From positions 25,577 through 89,576 of the forward strand of contig QNQO01006261.1 in the NCBI GenBank assembly GCA_003290165.1: DNA of 64,000 nucleotides, given 5' to 3'. The notes under the pieces are model-generated. The model was not told the DNA's origin, searched no databases, and saw only the letters and a list, made by a program, of their open reading frames with translations. Every line of letters begins with the position of its first letter. Position 1 is the first letter of the stretch. Made by a program: the position numbers and the translations under genes. This DNA comes from Berberis thunbergii (lineage: Eukaryota > Streptophyta > Magnoliopsida > Ranunculales > Berberidaceae). Shown here piece after piece: positions 32,820 to 44,570 of this stretch.

Positions 32820-33748
32820 TGACCAAATTAGGAGCATTCTACTTCTAATTTTGGCGGGGCTCATCAGTGAAAATACATCTCCTATACTTACAAGCAAGAA
32901 GAAAAAGAAAAATGGTCAACTCAAAAGCAAAGAAGATGAAGGGAATTTGTGGGAGCCAAAAATAATCCTTAGCCCAATAGGAAAAGGAGGCCCAAATATT
33001 TAAGATGTTCTCGAGAAGGCCGAATATTTCCCATGAAAGTTACAAGTAGAGAAAGCCCAAATTTGGGCCCAATGCAACTCAGTAGAACATTTCTTTCTCA
33101 GTAGAGAAGTAGTGTTCGACGCTGACCACCATGCTCAGCTGAGCACCCAAGCTTGCAGGAGAGGTGACTCAAAATACAAAGTTACAACCGCCAACAGGAA
33201 GTTACAACTACTTAAGAGAAGTTACAACTACCTAAGAGGAGTTACAACCGCCTGTAAGCAGATCACTCACTTATCTGCCACGTGTCTCACTAAATCTGCT
33301 GGAGTTACAACCGCCTGCAAGCAGATCACTCACTTATCTACCACGCGTCTCACTAATCTGCTGGAGTTACAACCGCCTGCAAGCAGATAACCCACTTATC
33401 TGCCACGTGTCTCACTCATCTGCTGGAATTACAACCGCATGCAAGCATATCACTCACTCATCTGCCACGTGTCTCACTCATCTGCCTCTATAAATAGTCA
33501 AACACAAATCCATCTGGAGGTAACTCTTTATTGATTTCAGAATTCTCTCTTCAAATATAGAGATATAAACATTTTTTGAAGACATTACTCTAACTTTGGC
33601 ATCGGATTCCCCGTCGCAGGCACTACACCGGTGTCAAGAATTAACTTCTATCTTATGCAGATTACTCCACGTGATCAATACATGGTTCTATCTTATGCAG
33701 AGTGCTCCGCGTGATCAGCATGTGATTTTGTGGAAATTTGCATCCACA
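32820..33748 (+). mobile_element. Family A copy A3: internal end and 3' LTR, duplicate of the A1 3' end
   Basis: Internal sequence 32820-32947 matches 29760-29879. The LTR at 32948-33748 (801 bp) is followed by ATGAC (33749-33753), exactly as in A1. It carries the extra 64-bp G-box unit that the A1 3' LTR lacks. It is part of the downstream duplicated unit. Confidence 0.85.
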
Positions 33749-34919
33749 ATGACACTGCTGTGGATGCAAATTTCCATCGGATCACATGCTGATCGCGCGG
33801 AGCAATCTGCATAAGAGGAAGATTAATTCTTGACACCGGGGTGCTGCCTGCCAAGGGGACTCTGATGCCAAAGCTAGAACAATGTTTTTTGGAAAGTAAT
33901 TATTTTTTTGTATTTGAAGAGATAATTGTGAATCAAGAAAGAGTTACCTCCAATTGGCTATGTGTTTGGTCAACTGCTAGTAGATGAGTGGAACACGTGG
34001 GAGATGAGTGAGACATGTGGCAGATGAGTAAGTGATCTGCTTGCAGGTGGTTGTAACTTCCGTAGATAGTTGTAACCTCCCGTTGGTGGTTGTAACATCC
34101 GTCAACGGTTATAACTTCTGGTTAATTGTTATAATTTCCCCTTTGTAGAGACATACCCTATAGATTTGTGTGCTCAGCTGAGCATGGTGGTCAATGTCGA
34201 ATACGTACTATTCCTCTATTGAAAGAAGAGTGTTCTGCTGAACTGCATTAGGTCCAAACTTGGGTTTTCTGTACTTGTATCTTTTGTGGTATGGCTTCTT
34301 AGGAACGACCCAAATCTTCAGGCTTCCATATCCTGTTGTGCTAAGGATTATTTTTGGCTATCACAAATGCCCCTTATCTCATTTGCTTTTGAGTTGACCA
34401 TTTTTTTTCCTTCTTACTTAATAGTAGAGAAGATGTATTTTTACTAAGAAGCCTCGCCAAAAATAAAAGAAGAATGCCCTTGATCTTGCTGATGTAAAAG
34501 ATATGCATGTAGAAGCTTCTTCTGTTGTTGAAATGATCTGTTGTTATTGAAATTTAGTTTGCTGAAGACACAATGATCTGCATGTAAAGGCTTCTGCTAC
34601 AAATGATGTGATTTACTAGATGAGTCACAGATAGTAATTTCATTGGCTCTTGGACTTTGTCCAAATAGAGGATCATCCTTAGGTGAATAAAACAAGTCCT
34701 TCTCTAGTATCCTTATGATTTGACGACTCATCCACATATAAATGCCACATATCTTTAGGCTGACCTGCCCCTGTTTCAGTATAAGTTGAGGAGTGGCATA
34801 TCTTTGGGTTGATCTGCCCCTATTTTAGCATGAGTTGACGAGTCTTCATTTGTTGAAGGACGGGACACTGATCGGCTAGCCGATTTTGTTTCTCTGGTTG
34901 AGTAAGAAACAAATTATGT

Positions 34920-35440
34920 TATGAGGTGTCATCCTCTACTGAGTCATGTTGCTTGTGTGGTTTGCTGACCACTTGACAAAACTTAAACGGATTTAAGTAG
35001 TCCTGAGTAAGATGTTTTTATGCATTGAATTACCCACTCACGTAAAATGTCATCCTCTACTGAGGTGTGATACTCTACTGAGGCATTTTATTTGTGCGGT
35101 CTGCTGACCACTTGACCAAACTTAAACGAATTTAAGTAGTTCTGAGTAAGATGCTTCTATGCATTGAATTACCCAATCACGGAGGGTGTCATCCTCTACT
35201 GAGGCATTTTGCTTGTGTGGTCTATTGACCACTTGACTAAACTTAAACGGATTTAAGTAGTCTTGAGTGAAATGCTTTATGCATTGAATTACCCACTCAC
35301 ACAGAGTGTCATCCTCTACTAAGGCATTTTTCTTGTGTGATCTGCTGACCACTTGCCTAAACTTAAATGGATTTAAGTAGTCTTGAGTAAGATGCTTTTA
35401 TGCATTGAATTACCACTCACGTAAAGTGCCATCCTCTACT
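34920..35440 (-). repeat. Tandem ~120-bp units in the A4 interior
   Basis: Four to five imperfect copies of GTCATCCTCTACTGAGGCAT .. GACCACTTGAC .. GGATTTAAGTAGTC .. TGCATTGAATTACCCACTCA (plus-strand spelling). Same unit as at 19430-19760 and 32440-32640. No coding function seen. Confidence 0.8.
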
Positions 35441-36128
35441 GAGGTGTACATAAATATTTGTATTTCTGAATGTTTTCTGCTGTAGGACATGTAGAATGAA
35501 ATCTTGTATTTCCGTATTTCAACTAAGGAAGGTGTGTTGTTCTCTGCTGAAAAGCAAAATAATGTATCATTTGCTGAGGTATTTGTAAATATTTGTTCAG
35601 ATCATTTTTTTGCAGGTCTCATTTCATTGATGGCGGTTTCTTCAGCCAGGGTGGTTCTTCTTGTGGAAAATTTGATTGACCGAAATGGAGAACACTGTGT
35701 ATGTTCTACCGGATGAGGAGTCTCTTGTTGAAGAGATAAATACAATAAACAAATAAAATACAACCAATTTTTTCTTACATGTACATTGCATTTTTCCTAA
35801 AAAATGAAAAATGAAAATGGTCAGTTGCCACAATCATTAGATTATTTTGCGTCGAAGAGTTTAATTGATCAGAACGGTGAACTCTGTATATGTTTTACTG
35901 GCTGAGGAGTCTCTTGCTGGGGAATTCTATGTTTGTCACCTTTTTTTATCCTCCTTCTGATCTACATTTGTTTGTGCAGGTTGAATATATTTCTCAGGTA
36001 TATCTGGTGCCTTAGCACTATTTTTTTTCGTCATCCCACAATGCATAGCATTCTGCCATGTCAAAGATTTCGGCAAGAGTTTTGCCTGGTTTCATAGTCA
36101 ATTTTGAATACAATATGTGATCTACGGG

Positions 36129-37311
36129 CTAACCCTTTTTGAACGCTAAGGTTGCAATTTGGTCATCACACCCATTTATGCTCGCCCTTTCTGCCTTAAA
36201 TCTTTTAATGAAGTCTCGTATGGATTCATTTGACTTTTTCTTTATGTTGAAGAGGTTGTCAGCATGCTTTTTTATGGTTCGATAGGATGAATATTCTTTT
36301 GTAATAGTAAGGGAGAACTCTCCAAAATTGTTGATTAACCGAGGGGTCAAAGTGTGAAACCAATCTTGGGTCACTCCTTGTAAAGTCATTGCAAATATTT
36401 TGCACATAAGTAAGACATCATTTTATTGCAGAGTCATGAGACTTCGGAAATGCTTCAAGTGCTCTCAGGATCAGAATCTCCTTTGAAAAGAGTAAAGGTT
36501 GGTATGGTAAACTTGGCTGGTGGAGGATCCTTTTCAATGCCATTTGTAAAAGGTGTAGTGTTTACCAAGGCCACCTCTCTGTGTCGAGCATTATCTGGAT
36601 TTTTCATGACTCGCGAGTTCCTCAACTGCTCATTGATTATTCTTGCTACATCATCAGCTCTCAAGGGCCATAGTGTATCTTGCTGATCAGCTGCCTAGTA
36701 AAGCAGTCTATGCTACTCAACGACATGGCAGTTTCAGGATAAGTTAATATAATGATCCAGATTTGATCTCTGCGTTGTTCACATCCATCGAGATTCTGTC
36801 TTCTACGCTGACCATTCATATCTAGCATCATCTGTGATCCCAGTCTTGAGTGTACAATTGCTTGGGAACCCCACCTTGAGAAGACTCATGTTTGAGGCTT
36901 GAGCCTAGAATGCACATTTGCTCGTGGACCTAATCTTGAATGAATACTTCCAGATGTATTATTTCCCCTCAGTGGATGACTACTTCTGCTTCCATGCACA
37001 CTGTCTACAGGCAGATGACAATGTGTCTTTTGCCTTGGCTATATACTCACTAATCGCTTTACTACCTAAGTTTGGTTCTCCAATATTTTTGTCAAATTGG
37101 AAATTTGACTTGCAAGATTTTTTTGTTGTGTCATCTTCATTGGGCTTGGTTGTTGGGCAAAAGGTTGCAATTGATGGTCAGTTGACAGTGGCAGACCTAC
37201 TACCAGTGGTTGTTCGACAGGTAGCGGTTGAACCAGTGGCAATTATGGCGGTCCAGTACCAAAGGATTGTGCAACATTATTTTTGCTAATTTTTTTTCGA
37301 GTTCCCACCAT
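36129..37311 (-). pseudogene. A4 gag (Ty3/Gypsy type), degenerate
   Basis: ATG at 37311 (MVGTRKK). Frame changes and stops occur in the first 200 codons. From 36664 the reading is ADDVARIINEQLRNSRVMKN, then FKGDSDPES. From 36407 it is MCKIFAMTLQGVTQDWFHTL and KKKSNESIRDFIKRFKAERA. It is the same protein as A1 gag at 17409-18994. Non-functional. Confidence 0.88.
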
Positions 37312-38081
37312 TGTACTGAAAAGAACTTTGACAATGAAAGTGTTTGTCAAAGGAAATTTAAAGTAAAAAAATGAAAGTTTTTTTATGAATGGAAGTGAGC
37401 ATGCAATGAGTTTGATTCAATTTCTCATTGAAAACACCAATTTGTGGATGCAAATTTCAACCAGATCACGTGTTGATCACATAGAGCACATAAGATGAGG
37501 ATCAATTCTTGACACTGGTGTGGTGCCTGCCACGGGGACTCCGATGCCAAAGTTAGAACAATGTCTTAAGGAAAGTATTTATTTCTCTGTATTTAAAGAG
37601 AGAATTGTGAATCAAGAAAGAGCTACCTCCAAATGGCTATGTGTTTGGCTATTTATAGAGGCAGAACAAGTCAACATTTGGCAGATGAGTGGAACTCGTG
37701 GCAGATGAATGAGACATGTGGCAGATGAGTGAGTGATCTGCTTGCAGGCGGTTGTAACTTCTCTTGGGTAATTGTAACTTTCGTAGATGGTTGTAACCTC
37801 TCGTTGGTGGTTGTAACTTCTGATTAATAGTTATAACTTCATATTAATGGTTATAACTTCCCATTTGGAAAGACTTATCCTATAGATTTGTGTGCTAAGC
37901 TAAGCATGGTGGTCAGCGCCGAATACTATTCCTCTGCAGAAAGAAGAGTGTTCTGTTGAGTTATATTGGGTCCATACTTGGGCTTTCTGTGCTTGTATCT
38001 TTCGTGGTTAGGGCTATTGGGAATGACCCAAATCTTCGGGCTTCTATATCCTTTTGCAAAGGATTATTTTTGGCTTCCACA

Positions 38082-38594
38082 ACCGCCGTCACGGCTTTCA
38101 CTTCGCGTCTGAGAAGTGGCAAACTCTATGACTTCCTCACCCTGGACCCCCAACCAATATGACATACTTGCTTAGAAATTCTTGAAGATACATCACTATG
38201 GACAGAATGTTGGCCACCAAAAGATAGGCAGAGTCAGAGAAGAAACCCTCTGTTCCAAAGGATAAAAAAGAGGACGATGACAATAACAAGAGGATGTGCA
38301 CATACAACAAGATCGACTCGAGTCGCCCAAAATATGTTGGGTCCAGGTCTGTTACCTCTCTCAATACCAGTTTGTCCAACATCCTAGATTCTCTCAATAA
38401 CAGTGGCGAATGGGAACTCGGGAGCCACAAAAGATGGAAGACAGACAAGTCCCTTGAGGAACAGTTTGTACTTCTTCTGCAAACTATAATGAGATATTAC
38501 AAGATCTCAAGGGATCAACACTGTGCCCACCCAGATCAAGCGACACCGCAAAATATCAAGTCTTATGAAGGGATTTCCCTTTTCACCACTTCTG
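38082..38594 (+). pseudogene. Element B gag, continued after A1 and A4
   Basis: Directly after the A4 target duplication the gag frame resumes: VTAFTSRLRSGKLYDFLTLD, then after frame slips ITMDRMLATK, KKEDDDNNKRMCTYNKIDSS and RPKYVGSRSVTSLNTSLSNI, ending EEQFVLLLQT near 38480. It is the C-terminal part of B gag whose start is at 15687-16474. Further copies of this segment lie at 60264-60770 (+) and 47495-47991 (-). No zinc knuckle or pol follows, because unrelated minus-strand sequence begins at about 38594. Confidence 0.85.
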
Positions 38595-39534
38595 CAATTT
38601 TAAGACCTCCTTTTTCACCACCACTTTCATAGTGAGGTTAAGTCATCTTTGAGGATCTCTACGGCGGTTAGCTCCTTCATTCTAAGTGAATCCTTTGGAA
38701 ACATATTAAGGGGCTAATACCTTTTATGTCAGCTATAGTCCAACCTAATGCAGATTTGTGCTCATGTAACATATTAATCAATTCTTCTTCTTATGAGCCA
38801 TCAAGCATGGAAGAAATAATAACAAGAAAGGTATCACCTGGTCCGAGGAATGCAGTAACAAGAAAGTCCCATCAGTCATATTAAGGTGACTGTAGGACAC
38901 CCTGGATCTTTGTACTTGGGTGGTGTCTTCTGCTCAATCACCGCACTTACCTGTTCTGTCAAGAATGCAGTTTTCTTGATATGATGCTTCTTCTTGATAG
39001 TGCATAGATCCTTGATGACCCTCGCATAAGTTGGTACATGTTTAATCACATGTAGCAAAGGTAAGTTAATTTTAACCTATTTCAAATGTTCTATAATCTC
39101 ACCATGCATTTTTGATTTTTTTTCCAGTAGGTCATAGTGCTTGAGGAAAGGAACTGGAGCTAGAATGTTCTTGTTGGGCTCATCCTCAGGGATGCTCTCC
39201 TTTGCACTTGGGGAGGAGCCTATAGTTGTGGACGAGCTTGATTCATCTAAAATCTTACCACTGCGAGTAGTGATGGCATTAACCTCTTTGACATTCTAAG
39301 AGTTTGAAGCAGAGGATTGTGCCATAAGTTGGCCCTTCGAATTTGCTTGAGGCTGTGACGGAAATTGGCCCCGCTCTTGTACTGTTAATGAATCTGGCTT
39401 TTGATTTCCTTGTTCTCTTCTGTCAACTGTGTCAATGCAACCTCAAAAATTTTATTAGTTTTACCTTGTGCCTCCATAAATGCATGTAATGTGTCTGATA
39501 ATGAACTTCTGTTAGATTGCGCATTGTATGGAGG
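38594..39534 (-). pseudogene. Fragment D: Athila-like gag tail and start of protease, minus strand
   Basis: From 39534 downward: PYNAQSNRSSLSDTLHAFME, VQERGQFPSQPQANSKGQL, EVNAITTRSGKILDESSSST, then LLHVIKHVPTYARVIKDLCT, KKTAFLTEQVSAVIEQKTPP and KYKDPGCPTVTLI before a stop. This is the gag-protease junction of an Athila-type Gypsy element. The protease active site (DLGAS) is missing. It is the host into which E2's LTR was inserted at 39537. Confidence 0.82.
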
Positions 39535-39536
39535 TG

Positions 39537-41538
39537 TGATATTCACATAATTATTACATAATATATCCCTTAATTTATATATGTTAGTGTTTCGATTATT
39601 ATAATTTATAATAATTATTTCGTTTTCATGTCTTGGCAGGAATTTGAGCGTTAACGATGAAATGGTATTAAGGCGACAAACAATTGGTCGATTCTAGTGG
39701 TGGTACAAAGCAGGGAGTCACATATCTAAACCTAACCCTAGTAAACCTAGATCCACCTAATATTACCTAAGCCCAAATCCAAAAATGCTAACCTAAAAAC
39801 CCAAGCCCAAGATAATAGAACCCTATTTAGCTCCCCTAATCTTAGAGAACGGGGGAGATCGATTATTCTCTCCTCTTCCACAGCCCCTCTCCCCTCATCT
39901 CTTTTCCAGCCACCACACCACCCTGCCGGCAATCCTCGCTCGATAGGAGAGCCGACAGCGCGATAATACCACCATCACCACCTCCTCCTTGTCCTCTACC
40001 ATCAGCCGCCGCATCCTCACCCTGTTTCGCACACCAACAGCCGCCACCTTCTACCATCCCTCTCTCTGTTCCATCATCCTCACCGTCGTCTCTCTCTCTC
40101 TCTCTCTCTCAGTCACTAGCACCAGAGCACCACCACCATCAGCCGCGCACAAAACAGGGAGCAAGTCCCTGTTTTCCACCCTGTTTCGCTCCCTCCTTCC
40201 TGTTTTCCTCTCTTCTCTTCGTCTCTCCCTCCTCCACTTCTATCTCTCTGCTCCAACCTCGCCACCAGACCACGAAAGAACGCACCGTCATCATCCGCCG
40301 CTGCCACGAAACAGGAACATACCCTGTTTCTCCATCCTCGCAGCCGCCACCCCTATTTCTCCTCTCTCTCGGCCTCTGTTCGTATCGAGTTCCTCCTCTC
40401 ACGACCACCGTCACGACCCGACCAAGCACCGCAACCACCACCTCGCGACAGAGCTCGCAACCGACTGAAACACGGAGCAAAAACAGGGAATCTCTTCCCG
40501 ATTTCTCTTCGGTTTTTGTTGCTGTTTTCTTGGTTTATTTTCACTGTTTGCTCGTCTTTGCAGGTTCTAGGATTGATTTGAGGACGAGGGAGGCCGCGAG
40601 GAGCGAGAACGAGGCCGCGAGAGCCGCCGTCTCGCTGGAGACGAAGGCGCAGCAACGCGGAATTTGGGCGGGAGAAAACGATTTTTCAAAATTGAAAAAT
40701 AGTTTTCGCTATTCACACCCCAGGTATCTCTAAGAGCCACCACAGTGCCTCTAGCAGCCATTTTCTCGGGATTCGCGTCCGTGCAGAGATGAGTTGCGGC
40801 GTACCACATCACGAGGAGATGACTACCACTACCATGGATAGCTAAACCCTTCGCCAAGGCTACGATGAAACCACAGGATTTCCTAGAGTTTGTGTATTTA
40901 AATTTTGTTATTTTCTTTATGCTTGAACGTTAAACACATTTGATTTATGATTTTCAATAATTTGCTTTCACTGATTATATCCTGATTAATTATCTAGACT
41001 AGTCGGTAGTTAGAAATACTCTTTGTTGAAATTCAAAAGTCTGATTTAATCAATTAATCTGAATCTGTGATTGTGTGTGCCGTAAGAAGACACGCAATGC
41101 TAGGGATTAGGATTAGTTAAAATAAATATGTGATTGTGTGTGCCGTAAGAAGACACGCAATTCTAGGGATTTATACCTATGCTGAAATCAATTGTGAACT
41201 TAGATTAATCTTTAGGTTAGTCATGTTAAATCTTGAAAACAATATTTTTGATTACACAAATCTCAAAGAACCTGTGGTGGATTCAATGCCTTGGTTTCCT
41301 TTCTCATATTCTTTAAAACTTTTTATTTTGTTTTTAATTTGATTTTTAGTTTAGATATTTTAATTGCTGTAACCCCAATTTAAATTAGTTTAAATAAACC
41401 CTGAAATTTAATTGCAACCACAGTCCTTGTGGGATCGACCTGTACTTGCCCTTGTCTACCAGTTAGAAACTGTGCACTTGCAGTTATTAAAATTAGGTTA
41501 AATTAACCTGTTTATTTAGGTTAGTTAAATCTGCATCA
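39537..41538 (+). repeat. E2 5' LTR
   Basis: TGATATTCACATAATTATTA ... AAATCTGCATCA, 2002 bp. The CT-rich middle again has repeated CCTGTTTCGC and GAAACAGG. A tandem pair GATTGTGTGTGCCGTAAGAA + GACACGCAA occurs at about 41066 and 41130. The 3' part carries GTGGGATCGACCTGTACTTG, shared with the E1 LTRs. Confidence 0.92.
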
Positions 41539-41544
41539 AGTTTT

Positions 41545-41562
41545 TGGCGCCGTTGCCGGGGA
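41545..41562 (+). other. E2 primer binding site, tRNA-Asp
   Basis: TGGCGCCGTTGCCGGGGA, an exact complement of the 3' end of plant tRNA-Asp (with CCA). Confidence 0.92.
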
Positions 41563-43076
41563 CTGTAGCGGTGTAATTGGATTTAAGAGTTTATTTTCAC
41601 TAATTTGTAGTTTAGGTTAAAAAAATAAATTTAATAAATAAAAAAAAAATTTAGGTCAGATATAAGATTGCTTTTGCTTTTAGGATAGGCTTGATTTTAT
41701 TTTAATTTTTTTGTTTAGTTATTTCTTTTAAGTCTTAGAAGTTTTGATACTTGTGTTTGTTTTTTTTATTTTTATTTTTATTTTTGCAGGTATTAATAGG
41801 AAGGAAGCATATATTACAAATTACACGCTTCTCGAGACAATTGAACGATCCTGCCAACGTCAAGCAAAGTTTTTATTATTTTTTTTTATTTTGTGAGGAG
41901 AGTCTTAATTTTATTTTCACCTCGTTTTACGAGCGTGTGGTGTAATAATTTTTAAACTCTACTATTTTTCATTTTGTTAAATCACAAAAAAAAAAAAAAA
42001 AAACCTAAATTCTCTAAGTCAAAAGAAAATATAGGGAAACAATTTTAATTGTTACCCAATAATTTCTTGTGATTTAGAAGTCCGACTTCTAAGACCAAGA
42101 CCAGTAAATTTATTTGCATGTGTTTGTGTGTTGAGTGAAACGGATAAAAAGAAGTCGGACAATTTTTTTTTTTGAATTGTGCTAACTTTGTGTGCAGATT
42201 GGAATACGCACACTGTAAGTATTTCTCTCACACGCAGCGTATTAGCGACCAGGGTGCTTGGTGTAATTGATTGAAATTGTGTGATTGGATGTTAAATTTC
42301 TGCAATTGTGGATGCTAAACTTTAGTAATAAGCAGACCCAGCTTATAAATAGAAACTGGTGGGACTTGATATCCCCACCTCATCACTCCAGCTGTGTGCA
42401 ACCAATAGCCTAATATAATTAAAATCAATTAGCAAGTTAGATAGAGTCATCTTTTAAGTACGGTGTTCATAGGACAACCAAGACCAAGGTGAGTCCAATA
42501 ATTTTTGTGTTGACCAAACTGAAAGTGACGATGGGTTTAATCATTCAATGAACTCCGAGAGGCCACTGCCACAAGGGTAATTTACCCGGTACGCCGAGTT
42601 ATAAGTAAGCTACGATCCACAAGAAGAATTGGTGTAACCAACAGTTTTGGGTTAAGAACACAAGCCTCGAGTGTATACCCAACGTCACATCGTTCTCACA
42701 TCTACTGGCTTACAGAGCGGTAGCACAAGGAAGTACTTAATTGGACCATTGTGACCTCCTTCTCTTGTACGATAATCCGGTTTCTTTGAAACAAAACTCT
42801 AGCCTACTGATTTTGAACTTTGTGGGGTAAAGTGTATACTCTTAGGATCAACTTGTAGCACCCATTGCCTTGTCATAAAGATTACATAAGAAGTAATTGT
42901 CCCCCAAAAATAAAAAGATAATTGATCTCAAAAACGTTGATTGCTTAGGGAGGCATGTTTCTTGTGCATTTATTGGTTGCTGATTGCGTGTAAGTCTGTG
43001 TATATTTTTAGAGTTAGTGCTATAAAAAAAAATTACTTAGGAGTGTTGACTTTACACCTTCGTTGTCCATTAGTTT
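41563..43076 (+). other. E2 untranslated leader
   Basis: About 1.5 kb without an ORF of note, co-linear with the E1 leader. It contains a CACCTCGTTTTACGAGNGTG motif near 41919-41938 that E1 also has (about 22684). Confidence 0.65.
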
Positions 43077-44570
43077 ATGCATACTTGGGTGCGTGATTCT
43101 AAGAGTAGACTTGTTCGACAAGAATTCGAAGAGTTCGTTGAAGTCCCCATCACCTATTTAGGTTCATCATCCTCGTCCACTGAGATGGCTGAGGGGAAGG
43201 CCTTTAAGGATTACTTCGCCCCTCTTCCTAGTAGTGCTCCATCTTGCATTGTCTTACCTGAGACAAATGCAAACAGTTTTGAACTCAAACCATCTATTAT
43301 TCATCTCTTGCCCACTTTTTATGGTTTTGAGAAAGAAGACCCTTATCTTCATGTCAAAGAATTTCTTGACATTTGCGCTACCCTGAAGTACCAAAACTTT
43401 TCTGATGATTCGGTCCGTCTTAGGTTATTTCCCTTTTCTCTAAAAGACAAGGCGAAATCGTGGTTAAATGCATTAGAGATAGGATCCATCACATCTTGGG
43501 ATGCGTTGTCAAGAAAGTTCTTGACAAAATACTTCCCCGTTCAAAAAACAAATGCCCTCCGAAGAGATTTATCTAATTTTCAACAAAAGGAGGGTGAACA
43601 TTTCTATGAATGTTGGGAAAGGTTCAATGAGCTCATTGTAAAGTGTCCCCACCATGGATTCGAGAAGTGGCGGCTAGTTCAATACTTTCAAGACGGTTTA
43701 ACCCCTCAAAACCGTCGTATGATTGATGCCACTAGTGGTGGGTCATTAATGAAAATGAGCGTCAGTGAAATTTGGGAATTCTTTGAGACGCTATCCGAAA
43801 ATTCTCAGCAATGGGATTATTCGAGAAAGGAGTTTGATAGGCGTAAGGGTGGTATATATGAAGTTAGAGATACATCTGCCCAACCCCCTTCTGCCTCAAA
43901 GTTAGAGACGGCTGTTATGACCATGACTCAAAAGCTAGATGCACTCTTGAATTTGACTCAACCTGCACTTCCCGCAAACGCTTCATCTGAAGTATGTGCT
44001 GCATGTTCGAATCCTGGTCATTCAATAGCTAATTGTGACTTGCAAAATGATTATCCTGTATACTATGCTGAGCAAGTCAACGCTTTTAATGCGATACGAC
44101 GACCTGACAATCATCCGCAACCCAACTATTACCAGTCAGGGTTCGCCAAACATCCAAGTCTCTCCTGGGCCCATGGCCCACACCAAGGGGGACCTGTTGT
44201 TGTTTCCCAGGCTCCTCAAGCCCCTAGCCCTGTTAGGCCCCACCATAACCAAGTTCATCCATCCCACACATCAAGTTTAGAGGAAACGATTAATCAGCTT
44301 TTGCACCGCTCAGCGAGTATAATGGATCAGAATTCTAAGGACATATCTGAGTTGAAAGCCACGACTCAAAGACTTGAGATAGCTATGAGTAAGATTACTA
44401 AATCTTCTTCTGAGAGAGAGCCAGGGAGATTTCCTAGTCAACCTGTTCCAAACCCAAAGGGTCAATTCGCAGTTGGTAGTACATCTGAGTCCTACAATGA
44501 AGATGTCAAATCTATTACTACCCTTAGGAGTGGAAACAGGTTGACAATCGAGTACAAGTGCCCGATTTGA
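43077..44570 (+). CDS. E2 gag, 497 codons
   Basis: Structural protein of a Ty3/Gypsy (Athila-like) element. An ATG at 43077 opens the frame, though a later Met (MAEGKAFKDYFAPLPSS) may be the real start. Retrotransposon gag core: IHLLPTFYGFEKEDPYLHVK, RLRLFPFSLKDKAKSWLNAL, ITSWDALSRKFLTKYFP and GEHFYECWERFNELIVKCPH. Zinc knuckle CAACSNPGHSIANC (CX2CX4HX4C) at residues about 307-320. C-terminal coiled-coil-like region (SELKATTQRLEIAMSKITKS), then SITTLRSG. The frame ends at 44570 because of an apparent single-base loss around 44530-44540. Compared with E1, the frame should continue into the next ORF, which overlaps it. Unbroken over nearly 1.5 kb, so relatively young. Confidence 0.92.
   Translation: MHTWVRDSKSRLVRQEFEEFVEVPITYLGSSSSSTEMAEGKAFKDYFAPLPSSAPSCIVLPETNANSFELKPSIIHLLPTFYGFEKEDPYLHVKEFLDICATLKYQNFSDDSVRLRLFPFSLKDKAKSWLNALEIGSITSWDALSRKFLTKYFPVQKTNALRRDLSNFQQKEGEHFYECWERFNELIVKCPHHGFEKWRLVQYFQDGLTPQNRRMIDATSGGSLMKMSVSEIWEFFETLSENSQQWDYSRKEFDRRKGGIYEVRDTSAQPPSASKLETAVMTMTQKLDALLNLTQPALPANASSEVCAACSNPGHSIANCDLQNDYPVYYAEQVNAFNAIRRPDNHPQPNYYQSGFAKHPSLSWAHGPHQGGPVVVSQAPQAPSPVRPHHNQVHPSHTSSLEETINQLLHRSASIMDQNSKDISELKATTQRLEIAMSKITKSSSEREPGRFPSQPVPNPKGQFAVGSTSESYNEDVKSITTLRSGNRLTIEYKCPI

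Larger units (their letters stand above)
33759..38081 (-). mobile_element. Family A retroelement A4, full length, minus strand
   Basis: On the minus strand: 5' LTR 38081-37443, gag 37311-36129, repeat-rich interior, 3' LTR 34365-33759. The target duplication is ACCGC at 38082-38086 on the right and ACTGC/ACCGC at 33754-33758 / 30622-30626 on the left. Like A1 it has no protease, reverse transcriptase or RNase H. An integrase scrap (ATGATTGTGGCAACTGACCA on the minus strand, about 35815-35850) is again flanked by two copies of the gag C-terminal end (about 35675-35735 and 35870-35935). Confidence 0.92.
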
